Assembly: GCA_003988855.1 (NCBI GenBank)
Contig: QYAI01000111.1
Span: 1 to 64,000, forward strand
Direction: 5' to 3'
Length of the DNA stretch: 64,000 nucleotides
Source of the DNA: Arachnopeziza araneosa
Lineage: Eukaryota > Ascomycota > Leotiomycetes > Helotiales > Arachnopezizaceae
Position 1 is the first letter of the stretch, and the number at the start of each line of letters is the position of its first letter. Below are positions 33,581-44,317 of the stretch, piece by piece. Below the pieces are notes generated by a model. That model ran no database searches, was not told the origin of the DNA, and saw only the letters and a list, made by a program, of their open reading frames with translations. Position numbers and translations under genes: made by a program.

Positions 33581-34949
33581 ATGAGCGCAGAAGCCGACGT
33601 AGACATGAAGATCGATCCCACCCGAGCCAAGAGCCTCGTCTCTGCGATCCAGTCCGTCTCGGAACGAGTGACCACGGCCGCTGCCGGGAGGAATGTACGT
33701 CACCTGACTCCTGTCGTCATCTCCATCCCAGCACCACCAGAAGAGAAAAGGAAGATTCAGTGCTGATGGCATTGATGATAGGTTAGATTGGTCGCCGTCT
33801 CTAAACTCAAACCCGCAGAGGATATCCTAGCCCTGCACAAGGACACTGGCCACGAACATTTCGGCGAGAATTATGCACAGGAGTTGACGGAGAAGGCGAG
33901 GCTGCTGCCCAAGGAGATTAAATGGCATTTCATTGGGGGGTTGCAGAGTAGTAAGCATCTTTTCTTTCTTATCTTCCTCCTTCATCACGTTTGAATTTAG
34001 GCGAAGGTGGAATGAAATGTGAAAATGAAACCTTGGTCGTGAATGGTCATGTGACTATGCTGGATTGAGATGTCGGGTTCTGGCGCAAGTGCATGACTTT
34101 CTGTGCGTCTTTTTCAAGTTGAAAAGATTGGATCTGCTTTCTTCGCTTCTATTCTGTCATTTCTTTTCTTATTGGATATTGCGAGGATGCCAATCCAGCC
34201 GGCCCAATGGCTGCTGCCGATGCGGTGTTTTTTGTAACATGTCACGTTTTGACTATACGAGTAAGCACTGAGCTGTTGAAGACAGTTTTATATACTGAGA
34301 ATTTCATTCCGATTAACACTTATCCCAAGTTTCTCATGTTAGTCAGGCGATCCTAATTTGATGTACCTAACAAGACACATGAGTCACTTGCAAATCATTC
34401 GTTTTCCTGCCCATACCTACCTCATATCTGCCTTCAAGTTCTAGAAACTAACTCTTTCATACAGATAAATGCAAACCTCTCGCTTCCACAATTCCTAACC
34501 TCTTTCTCGTATCTTCCGTCGATTCCACCAAAAAAGCCAACCAGCTCAATGCCGGCCGTGCTGAAATCTCCTCTACACCCCTCAACATTCACATCCAAAT
34601 CAACACCTCAGGGGAAGATTCTAAATCAGGCGTCTCACCTGGTCCCGACACTACCGAATTAGCCAAGCACATCGTGAACTCCTGTCCGCACCTCAACCTG
34701 CTCGGACTCATGACCATTGGTGCTATCGCCCGAAGCCAAGCCGTCAAAGAAGGTGAAGAGAACGAGGATTTTGTGTGCCTCGGAGAAGAAAGAGATAGAT
34801 TAGAAGAGGAGCTTGGTGGAGAGGTGAAGTTGGAGCTGAGCATGGGTATGAGCGATGATTTCGAGAACGCGATCGAGCTGGGGAGTAATGAGGTTCGGGT
34901 CGGAAGTACTATTTTCGGGACAAGACCGCCGAAGGATAGCTTGAAGTGA
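33581..34949 (+). CDS. YggS/PROSC-family PLP-homeostasis protein, 255 aa
   Basis: Cytosolic pyridoxal-5'-phosphate-binding protein of the YggS/PLPBP/YBL036C family, a single-domain TIM barrel resembling the N-terminal domain of alanine racemase, without known catalysis; it buffers PLP and affects amino-acid and keto-acid balance. Exons 33581-33694, 33782-33950 and 34465-34949. Hallmarks: VAVSKLKPAEDI (the lysine in VSK binds PLP), GHEHFGENYAQE, KWHFIGGLQSSNK, NIHIQINTSGEDSKSG, LLGLMTIG, LELSMGMSDDFENAIELGS and VRVGSTIFGTR. Length fits the family. Intron 2 is 514 nt, unusually long here, and interrupts the HFIGxLQxNK motif directly before NK. The start has AAA before ATG. Confidence 0.95.
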
Positions 34950-35528
34950 AGAAAGAAACCAAAGAGATAGAGTCGTGACTGTGATTGATATAGATCTGAG
35001 TGACCGAGATGAAGGACGTTCTGTCATGCCTAGTTCATTCTCGCTTCCGGGTCCCAAAGATAACAAACTCATATGTTATTCCTGGCTCATAGCAGCACGG
35101 TCATATACCCACGTTCAAAGATGCGAAACATTGTTGGTGGTCGGATCTTCCGAGCTCACCTAAGATTGTTAAAATAACATATCGCTGTTAATAGAGTTGG
35201 TCACGTGAGACCTGCATTATCCGGATAAGGTTTAGCCCGAATTCTCCACATCCTCCCACCTCGAATTCGGCCCAGCGTCTCATCCATTAATCGATGGAAA
35301 TCTGACCTCAGCTCGACTCACCTCGCACAACCCCTTCCTCACCCCTTCCTCACCCCTTCCATCGAATATATAATCCTCTCTCTCGACGAACCTCGCCGCA
35401 ACCATCCGTCCGATATGTGCTGAGCCCTAGGCTCGCACCGTGCCGGTCACCCGCGTCATCTTCGTGTCTCATCCGCATCACGTGGAGTTGAACCATCCCG
35501 GCCTGAGCTTGAAAAATCCCCTCTCAAG
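34950..35528. other. intergenic
   Basis: 3' flank of the YggS-type gene and promoter of the BTB gene. A CACGTG box is at about 35203 and a short direct repeat (ACCCCTTCCTC, two to three copies) at about 35330-35360. No gene supported. Confidence 0.5.
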
Positions 35529-37180
35529 ATGAACGGAAAGATCGAGTCGACGGCTGCTCCGGATACCATCACGCCCCCTGGCATCCTGAGAGATGCCGGC
35601 GCGCTTGCTGGATTGGCTGCTGTTCCGAGACGGTACAATACTGATATCCCCCATGTTCTCCCCCATGAGAGGGTCTTCCCCGTACAGATTGGGAGTGAGC
35701 TCTTTCGATTGAGCGGAGCGAGTTTGAGTAGTGATGGTATGCATTTCTCTTCGCTTCTCGTCCTGATGAACTCACAGCTGACAATCCCAGAGCACCCTCA
35801 TATTTCAGCGAGTATTTCAAGTGCCAGATAGAGACGGCCGAAAAGCATGGCGACACGAGTGGGAATGTGAGGACGCTGTACATCGATCGTGATCCGGTGA
35901 CGTTTAAAGACATCAGCCTCCATTTGCAGGGCTATCACGTTACTCCGAGAGATGGAAGCCACTTCGTGAGGTTGTTTGCCGATGCACAGTTTTATAGCTG
36001 CAAGTCCACTCCATGGGTTGAAGTGGGTTGAAACTAATGATACACAGTACCGCGTCTGATAAGTCAATTATACGAAGAAAATATCTTCATCTCTATAGGC
36101 CATCGAGATTTCCAGGTCCCTCGCGATCTCTTCACAGATCCTGGGAACAGCCCCAACTACTTCTCTCTCGGATTCGGCGTCTTCTTCACCACTCCAACAG
36201 AAGTTTTCCCTGGTCTCTCTCGTGAAGGGCTCCTCCGCCCACCGTCCATCATCCCCCCCGCAGTCCCTAACCGCTCAGCTGACATCTTCGCGGAACTCCT
36301 CCACCTCCTCCGGGGCTACCCTCTACATATTAAAAACGAAGCTCACCGCGCCGAACTCCTCCGTGACTGCCGCTATTTCCATCTCAAAGGCTTAGAACAG
36401 AAACTCATACGTTACCATATATCCTTCAATCCGCTTCTCAACCGAAAAGAAATTGCCCTCCACCTCTCCGACATCCGGCAGTCGGGGATCAGCATCGTGG
36501 CAGACCCAAACACGGATTCCACGTCATGGATCAATTACGCGCGACCGTTCACGGATGCTACACCTTATGAACTCCTCCTCGAAATCTCCGACGACGCATG
36601 TCGTCTTCACTTCTCCGCCTCTCCATCCCAAACCGTCCGCGCCGAGTTCTTTGGCGAGACCAACGTCCGCATCAGTAAACTCTTCGAAGTCATCGCCACG
36701 AAGCTCAACCTCCCCATTACTCAACCTCTCGGTATCCTCATGAAGAAGGGAGGCGCAGGATCCCAGCCCGCCAGTCCAGGCAATACACCTATCTCGGAAG
36801 ATCTTGTACGAGTGATTCTCTCCGAAGATTCGGCCATAATGCTGGATGGCAGAGATCACTTTTACCATCGTGCTTCAACAGTAATGAGCATAGGTAATGG
36901 TGATGAGAGTGCGACGAGTTCCGTACTTGGGTTTGAGGATTTCTCTATCCAAGAACAGAGTCGTAAGAGGAGGAGAGTTGATGGCGGGTTAGGCATGACG
37001 GGGATCGCGGAGGGAGGGAAAGAAACTTGGATTGTGAGGAGGGGGATGTGGAGGTTGAGGATTACGGGGAAGAGGGATGAGAGAGGAAGGGGGCTGGAAT
37101 GTGTTCTTATTGGTGTGAAACTCGACGCCGTTTCTGGAGAAGGTGGACGGAATCGCGCCAGAGCCTTTCTGGGAGATTAA
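35529..37180 (+). CDS. BTB/POZ domain protein, 515 aa
   Basis: Three exons: 35529-35736, 35793-35999 and 36048-37180. The second intron (36000-36047) has a GC donor, GCAAGT, with a CTAAT branch site and ACACAG acceptor; it is the only in-frame join and links DAQFYS to LPRLISQLYEE. The N-terminal half has a potassium-channel-tetramerisation type BTB fold: RVFPVQIGSELFRLSGASLS, APSYFSEYFKCQ, TLYIDRDPVTFKDISLHLQG. A second BTB-like copy appears in residues ~150-300 (ISIGHRDFQVPRDLFTDPGN, PNYFSLGFG, IFAELLHLLRGYPLHI, ELLRDCRYFHLKGLEQKLI). A C-terminal region follows with a possible nuclear signal (SRKRRRVDGG) and WRLRITGKRDERGRG. Tandem BTB proteins of this kind occur widely in ascomycetes and may be adaptors for protein complexes; a role is not known. 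Confidence 0.92.
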
Positions 37181-37499
37181 CTCAATTCTTGGCTACCAGA
37201 TCTTATTATGAGGTAAGAAGGCGGTGGATCTCTTGTGCATATGCAGCGTGGTGTGAATATTGTCTTCTTCACATTCCTGATGGATCGTGTATCTATCCCA
37301 TTATACCAACTTTACATACAGAGTATTACAACCTAACCACATTCGCTTGCTCCCATCACTAGATGACCTCGTATCACCGGAACCTACAAACCCCATCATC
37401 TCCTCCCGCTTTACTTGTAATGCAACGTGTCTTGCATGGCACAAACTCGCACACCACCCGAATCTCTGTGGTGAGGATGACTAGGCTGGGTGGGTGCAG

Positions 37500-37905
37500 C
37501 TGCCGATTCGGCTCATGCTGTCGATTCTTCGTCTTGTTGCTGATTTTCCTTTTCACTGTCGATCAATCAATTAATCAACCGCATACCTATATCGTCTTTT
37601 CCTTCATCTAAACCTACGGCCCTGACGCAAAACCCGTTCTGCGAGCCTAACCTGAGGTGGTGGATCGGGTACTCCTCCCACCTCTTCGCACGCCCTTCTG
37701 GCTCGGTGCATCTCCATCTCGCACTCGGATCTGGGTTTTGAGAGATGGTTGAGGGAGGAGATTTATATAACCTTCCCCATCACTGGAGTCTGGTATCTCG
37801 GTAGCAGGGCCAGCAGTGAATTAAATAAATAAATCTCCATCACCAACCAATCCCCCGCATATAAATATGTAGCGTGCACGGTAAATAGAAAATCATTTCG
37901 ACTCG
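37500..37905. repeat. diverged direct duplication, copy 1
   Basis: About 400 bp that align by eye with 38280-38645 in the same orientation, offset about 770 bp. Best conserved: GTCGATTCTTC, ATCGTCTTTTC, GGAGATTTATATAA followed by CTTTCCCATCACTGG-like sequence, TCTGGTATCT, GGTAGCA, AGTGAATTAA. A TATA box TTTATATAA lies at about 37762-37770. No protein frame is shared between the copies, so the conserved element is probably a promoter or RNA. The stretch 37181-37499 before it is the 3' flank of the BTB gene. Confidence 0.65.
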
Positions 37906-38279
37906 ATGACAACATAGATGGGAAAGCTAGGACGGAAAATAGCCCCCTCTGCACGCATAGGTAGGATAGGGTTTCACGTGCTTCTGCATTCAGCTCCTGC
38001 GAGCACTTCGTAGGCATGCACACTGAGCGCTGCCCTCACCTCTTTCCTCGTAATTAATGACAAGTTCCTTGCTTTCCTCTTCCTTATATTCGTTGCAAGC
38101 ACAAGTTGCTTCTAGAATTCCGAACGTGTCAAGTCAAGCTCCTCCAACCAAAAGACAGAGAGGGAACCTCGATCTGATTCGCAAGTCTGCTCAAGAAGAT
38201 TAGCGAGTAGGCCTAACGGCTGTCGCAAACCTTACCTGAGAGAGCGGTCAGCCAGGTATGGTAGAAATTCGTAAGGTCC

Positions 38280-38645
38280 AACTCGGTTCATACCGTCGAT
38301 TCTTCTCTCGCTGTCATGTTTTCTTTTCGCTGTCGGCCGATCAATCGATCATTGCATCTCCTTATCGTCTTTTCTTTCATCTCAACCTGCCACCCCGACA
38401 CGAAATTCATTCTACCAATCCCTGTCGAGCTGATGGTTGGAAAACTCCTTCTATCCCGTCATTCTTTCATAAGTTCTTCTAGCCGGGTTTGGAGGGATGG
38501 TTGAAGGGGGGAGATTTATATAATCTTTCCCATCACTGGGATCTGGTATCTTGGTAGCATGGTTGTGGTGTTAAGTAGTGAATTAATCATATCAGCATCA
38601 AATGCGGTTTTCGGTGAATAGAATATCATTTTGATTTAATCACTA
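38280..38645. repeat. diverged direct duplication, copy 2
   Basis: Second copy of the block at 37500-37905, with TTTATATAA at about 38515-38523 and the same order of conserved words behind it (CATCACTGG, TCTGGTATCT, GGTAGCA, AGTGAATTAA). The spacer 37906-38279 has nothing I can support. Confidence 0.65.
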
Positions 38646-39369
38646 TTTTGAGAATGTTAAGCATACATTCCTGGGGAATAGAAAGCGTAAAACTACCACA
38701 GTCACAGATGATCTTCCCGTTCATTTGGAGTTTGGGCTGTGGCTTCTGTGTATTTTATTTAGTCATCATCCGTCGTTTTGCTATCAATTTCTTAATTTTC
38801 CACCGATTTCTTTCTTTCCCCCAGAGCCTGAATCTCTTCTCATTTTCCATCGGGAGTCGGGAAAAGTAACTTCACATATGCGGGACACTATTTTGGTTTT
38901 TGGGCGTGATTATAAGGTTTCATACAATACTGTTGCCTCGCAGATCTAGGCTCTATGTTTTCAATCGAAATTAGACGTACTGAGAGATCAGGCTCCTTAG
39001 TAATTCAATTAGATTAAATTTTGACTCGGACCTCTCCAGCGTGCCAGTTTTGTCCACCAGAGCCTCCGAGGAAACTATTCGTACTTTATTTTGCTGTAGA
39101 CGTCAGTTGTGTGATGTCGGTCATTGGCTGTAGCTGTAGAACTGTGGACTTATTATTACTCTTGTGCAGCCATACTCTCAAGAGGTATAGCTCTTGTCAA
39201 TAGAGGGTGTAGGTATATTGATGGGTAGATAAAGTAGTTTTCATTCCTCAAGAGAGAATCTGACGTAAAACCCTTTTTTATATACACACTCCTAGCTGCT
39301 CCTTCTCTGCGTTCAAATTATCTCAAGCTTAGTGCTCTCGCCTAAAAAGGGGCTTCGCTTCGAAGCTGT
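38646..39369. other. intergenic, AT-rich
   Basis: No gene, RNA or repeat is supported here beyond simple T-rich tracts. Confidence 0.4.
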
Positions 39370-39510
39370 TTACTCTCCCGACTTTAGAACTTGAAAATGC
39401 TCTAACCTCCGCTGGGCTTCCTTCTTGGTGATGGCGTAATGCTGACCATCGATGGTATTCAAGCGTTGAGCCGCGATGTTGGCGTACGAGGTGCGTCCTC
39501 CCCAGGCCAT
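39370..39510 (-). CDS. small open frame, 46 aa (tentative)
   Basis: ATG at 39510, directly after an in-frame TGA, to TAA at 39370. The product begins MAWGGRTSYANIAAQRLNTI and continues with ITKKEAQRRLEHFQVLKSGE; it looks like natural amphipathic protein rather than random translation and local codon use is even. It may be a small gene, an isolated exon, or a relic of a mobile element. I know no homologue. Confidence 0.35.
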   Translation of the reverse strand: MAWGGRTSYANIAAQRLNTIDGQHYAITKKEAQRRLEHFQVLKSGE

Positions 39511-39859
39511 TCATCCTTCTTTAGCCTCAGGGGTTCGGGGAACACCCGCCAGGAACAAAGTGGTGCACGAGCGGGTGTAAGCATGACCCCGCACTAGAAT
39601 TATATTAAAATCCACGAGAAACAAATGGTTTCTGTGTAACAGCAGTGAATCGTGTTACGGGGCTTTTCTAGCCATTCAGCTAAGTGCCTCAGACTAGCAT
39701 CGGATTTCGGTAGGGCTGTTGATTGAATCTCACCTGACCTACATTAGTAGCAACCTTTCTACACCTTTAAAACCTCTTTCGCTGAATTTTTTCTTTGCTG
39801 GTGGATTGAACCGAGGTGTTTAATTCGTCGGTCCCGTGAGATCAAGAGACACATCAATT

Positions 39860-41380
39860 ATGATGACACATCCGAATTCTCTCTTGGAACGGCTCATCTG
39901 CATTTTCACATTGATTTCAATTGTTGTAGCTGCTACTCCTCGAACCATTTACAAAGATGTGGTCATCCTTGGTGGAGGAGCATCTGGTTCGCATGCTGCT
40001 GTAAGACTTCGTGAAGACTTCAACAAAAGTATCATCATTGTCGAGAAGCAAGACAACCTGGTATGTTTTTTTGTAGATTTATCCTCACCCTGATTCCATG
40101 CTCCAATTCTTCATCTTAACCTTTCGCTTCCTTGAGGGTGGGGTTGACGATCGTTACAGGGCGGCCATGTTGAGACGTACATAGATCCAATCTCTGGAAA
40201 TCCATATGATTACGGTGTCAACTCATACACCGAATACGGCGATGAAAAAGCTTTTTTTGCACGCTTTAATCTCACGCTCGTGGACCCCACCTCAGTGAGG
40301 GTCAATACGACCAATATTGACTTCATTTCTGGCAAACCACTAGTTGGGTACCAAGGCCCTTCTTCCGCGGATGTGACTGCGGCACTTCAAAGGTATCTCA
40401 ACCTTACCTCTAAATACGAAGCCATGCTTCTTCCTTCCTATGCCAACTTCCCCACCGAGGTGCCTGACGAATTACTCACTAAATTCTCTGATATCGTCAC
40501 CAAGTATGAACTCCAGGCTTGCTTGCCAATCGTGTACCAGATCACTGGGTTCGGACTCGGGAATATGGGCGATGAACTATTCCTCTTCGTCATGCAGGAA
40601 TTCAGTGCACCCATGACGCGCGCTCTCCTAGGGCTGAAGGGTTCCTGGGTTCCATCTACACATCGAAACCAAGACTTATACGACCGGATTGGCACTTTGC
40701 TAGGAAATGACGTTCTTTACTCCACAACAGTCGTCAACTCAACTCGTACCGACAGCGGTGTTCAGCTTCTCGTGTCTAGCGATAAGGGAGAACTTACTCA
40801 AATCATCGCCCAGAAATTGCTCGTCTCTTTCGCGCTTACTTCACAAAACACAGCTCCTTTAAACCTTTCCCTGGCTGAGCAGGATGTTTTCTCAAACTGG
40901 GGCCTCGCACACGAATACTGCGGCATCGTCACCAGTCCCTCGCTCCCTATCAACGGTTCACTAGTCAACATCCCCTCCTCCGCCATCCCATCCAACTACC
41001 TCGCTTTCCCCTCGTCCCCATTTGTAGTCCGTTACCAGTACTTGGGCGACAAGAACTTCCGCATCCTGCTCACCGGGACAGAGAACTACACCACCCATCT
41101 GGCTCTTTCGCTTGCAGCCAGCACACTCAACAGACTTGCTACTGCAGGGGACCTTCCCCAGGTTTTAAATCTGACGTTTGCAGCGTTTACGGAACATACG
41201 ACGACGAGACAGCATGTCCCGCCTGAGGCAGTGAGGAGCGGGTTCTATGGGAAGCTGTACGCGCTTCAGGGGCAACGGTCGACCTTCTACACAGGCAGGT
41301 CGTGGACTGGGCAGTTTACGACTATCTTGTGGGAGTTTAATAATCAGTGGATGTTGCCTCGCTTGTTGGCTAGTTTCTGA
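39860..41380 (+). CDS. secreted FAD-dependent oxidoreductase (beta-cyclopiazonate-dehydrogenase-like)
   Basis: Two exons, 39860-40060 and 40160-41380, with a 99-nt intron (GTATGT to TTACAG) in phase 0; 473 residues. The N-terminus (LLERLICIFTLISIVVAATP) is a signal peptide, so the enzyme is probably secreted or lumenal. A Rossmann FAD-binding fold follows: KDVVILGGGASGSHAAVRLR with the GxGxxG glycines, then IIIVEKQDNLGGHVETYIDP, whose glutamate binds the ribose of FAD and whose GGH motif is common to amine-oxidase-like flavoproteins. C-terminal parts contain many N-glycosylation sites. Databases often label this family after cyclopiazonate dehydrogenase, but it is broad, and no biosynthetic neighbours occur here, so a toxin role is not suggested. 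Substrate unknown. The first of two adjacent ATGs was taken. Confidence 0.9.
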
Positions 41381-42557
41381 CGGACGACACAGAATCTTTG
41401 CATCAGTGTATTCTGTAAGTGTTGCTTGCACTATATATATGGGGGCAGACATGCGCGATGATAGGGTTAGTGTTTAGTAAACACTGATACTTGGGGAATG
41501 CGCTTGTTAAGATTGACAGCTAAAGTAGTCTGAATTACAATCGTGCAGTTTGGACTACCCTGCCTGAGCTATGAACAAAGCCCATAGGATATATTTTAAT
41601 ATTTTGAAGTATTATACTTCAAACACAATCCATCCGAGGTGTAATGTTTCAAACAAGTCTACTTGCAGTGTAGTTGTCACGAGACTGAAGGCTCCCGTCA
41701 CCCGTGGACATGTTCTGACTTTATCGAGATGATAAATTTTATATGTGGCTAGGGAAGCAAAGAAGTTAGTTAAACTTAGCTGAGCAGCTACAGATATCAT
41801 ATGTAAGTGATAACATCTTCAACCGTTGGTCTGGATAAATTTCCAATATATGAAGTATATTGCTAGTCACGTGATTTAATTCCGTTTCTATATTTCTACC
41901 CAGCTTAGGTTTACCCTTTATATCAACTACTAGAACCATTTTCCGAGCCATAATTTAGCGACTGTGGTTTGAAAAAGTTGGTTTTTCAATGGCTAATGCT
42001 TTCCTCCAGCAGCAATAAAGCACACCGAAGTAACACGTCACGAACTCCGTACCTACACTATCTAGCGATCTCATAACGCCATGGGCCGAGAAGATGCACT
42101 GGATATCTCGTGCTCTCCTAGTCGCGCTATATTTATTTCCCCTAAGATGTCGAAGTCATTCCAGGGATTGGCACTTCGAGACAAGTCTCCATCAGGAGGC
42201 GGCACAGCGACAGAAGCTATTCCCGGAGCCATTAATGTTGTGGGTCTCCCATGGCAAGAATGGAACGGTTGATTGCCCAATTACCCCTGCCGTTTTGGTT
42301 CCGTAGCTTGGCGGGAGTTTCGGAAAGGCACAACTGTCACGGTCGTGATTGGAGGCACAGACGGTGTCTCAAACTCGACCTCTGCGGTCAGCGAGACTTA
42401 CGTATTTAGGTCCTAATTTTCTTCCTACTAAAAATCCCAACTTTCTATTCCTTCAAGTATCCAAACATCTTCTCACCAACGCGCCCATCCAGTACGGGGG
42501 AGTCCCATATAGCAAGGCCGTATACCCAGTGCTTGTTTCCACAACATATCTCGCACC
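41381..42557. other. intergenic
   Basis: A 63-codon frame with good start context (42081-42272, MGREDALDISCSPSRAIF...) is present but has no other support. Otherwise only AT-rich flanking DNA; one CACGTG box near 41870. Confidence 0.4.
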
Positions 42558-43370
42558 ATGGTTGACGTTGTTTCGATTATCATTGCCGTCGTCTCCCTCA
42601 TTGGGTCGCTCGTCGCAGCTGGCTTCACCGGGTGGATTTCATTCTATATCGACCAAGTCAAACGACGCTCTGAAGCCAAAGCACTGGTCCACAAATACAG
42701 GGATCCGTTGATGTTAGCCTCTTATGATCTTCAATCGAGACTCTATGGCCTTGTCCAGTACAACCTTCTTCGCTATACTGAGGACAAAACCAAGAGAGAT
42801 CTCGTTTATGTTTACACAGCTTTCTTGGTTGGACAGTATCTTTCCTGGACGTATATTCTCCGCCGCCAAGCCCAGTTCCTCCGTTTCTCGACAGACAAGA
42901 CCAACAGACAACTCAACCAAATCCTGGACAGTATCACAGCCACGTTCAGCCAAGACCGAAACGCAGGCGAGGGGCCGTTCATGCTCTGGCGTGGGCAGCA
43001 GATGGCCATCGGAGAGTCGATGACCATGGCGGAAGAAGGACAGCTCTACTGTATGGGTTTTGCCGCTTTTGCGCATAAATTCAACATCGACGAGGAATTC
43101 AGAAATTGGTTCCAGCCCATCGAAACGGGTATTGACCTGCTGGTGGAAGCAGACAAAAAGGGTGATTCCAAGGCAAATTTTAGACTGCGCCGACTACAGC
43201 ATTTATTGGTCGATTTGGTCCTTCTTTTGGACCAGGATGGTGTTACATCGAGGCAAAACAAACAGTTGAAGGTTGATGCGGCACATGAGTGTACATGTCA
43301 AAATTGTCCCGGTGCGGTCAAGCTAGCGTCATCATCTGTCTCTCCAATCTCAAAACTCCCCGAGCCATAA
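42558..43370 (+). CDS. conserved fungal membrane-anchored protein, 270 aa
   Basis: Single exon with CACC before the ATG. One N-terminal hydrophobic helix (VVSIIIAVVSLIGSLVAAGF) anchors the protein; the rest is soluble and helical, with YRDPLMLASYDLQSRLYGLV, YLSWTYILRRQAQFLRF, FMLWRGQQMAIGESMTM, LYCMGFAAFAHKF and FRNWFQPIETGIDLL. This pattern (helix, then YRDPLL...A..LQ.R..N, then W..RG.QRAIGE.M) recurs in uncharacterised proteins of many filamentous ascomycetes. A CxCxxC at the C-terminus (ECTCQNC) is notable. No catalytic motif is visible. Function unknown. Confidence 0.85.
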   Translation: MVDVVSIIIAVVSLIGSLVAAGFTGWISFYIDQVKRRSEAKALVHKYRDPLMLASYDLQSRLYGLVQYNLLRYTEDKTKRDLVYVYTAFLVGQYLSWTYILRRQAQFLRFSTDKTNRQLNQILDSITATFSQDRNAGEGPFMLWRGQQMAIGESMTMAEEGQLYCMGFAAFAHKFNIDEEFRNWFQPIETGIDLLVEADKKGDSKANFRLRRLQHLLVDLVLLLDQDGVTSRQNKQLKVDAAHECTCQNCPGAVKLASSSVSPISKLPEP

Positions 43371-44317
43371 GTTTTTGTGTCGAATTCCTGGTTTAGTTTC
43401 AACGTTAAGGGTTAAAGGTGCATTTGTCGTCCTTACCAGTAATAGTGCCAAGATAAGTGGAGGGTACGTGGACGAGGAATGATTTTTGGCCCTCTGTTAT
43501 TATTCGAGGGAAAGTGAGCAACACTCCCTCGCTTAAAAGTGATAGATTGTCAGCTGGAAGAGGCTTTTTAAGATAATGTTAAAAGTATCGCTTTACTAAG
43601 CGAGGTACTATACCTGAATAAAGCATGATAAATTCAAATATGCAGCTCACTGGAAGCAATATCTTAGGAGTCAGTTTCAAGAACGGCTTTGTATACTATT
43701 TAATCTCAGGGACAACCTTCGCATCCAAACTCTCTCTGTAAATGTTGTAGCCATCATGAGAGTCTAGTATTCTTAGCGGGGATTTTGTCTCCCCTGCTCA
43801 TAGCGGTCCAGGCTGAGCATTCTCAGGCAAAGGCAAAATTCTTTATTACGGTTCAATTTTGGTGGAGATTCTCTTGTGGACTTGCGGTCTATTGACACTG
43901 TTCAGACTTTTTTGTTCTTCATTCCTACTTTTCAAATTTGGCACAACTCGAGAATTAACATGGAAAGCGCCACGCCATTAATCGGTGTCCTAACTCAAAC
44001 AGTCAAAGTTTTCAATAGACGATCTGTTCCATTGTGGTCGTATGATATTAATGACCTCTCCCTCCCGGCTGTCTACGTACACAAACTTGTTCAATTGTCT
44101 CAACTATTTCAATACACATTAATACTAAGCGATAGTCTTGCATCTTCTCTGGCCACTGTTCTATAGAGAAAGTATGTTCAACAATTTCCTAGCGAGCTTG
44201 GAAATCCATCAAAGTACAAAGAAAAAGAGATGATTCTACCTCACTACAGCATTACTTTGTTTTCGACTTTCCTTGGTCATCAACTTGGCCTGAAGCGATA
44301 GAGTCACCTTGCCAAAT
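43371..44317. other. intergenic
   Basis: 3' flanks of two convergent genes. The plus-strand frame at 43876-44166 is not convincing. No repeat or RNA gene seen. Confidence 0.45.
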
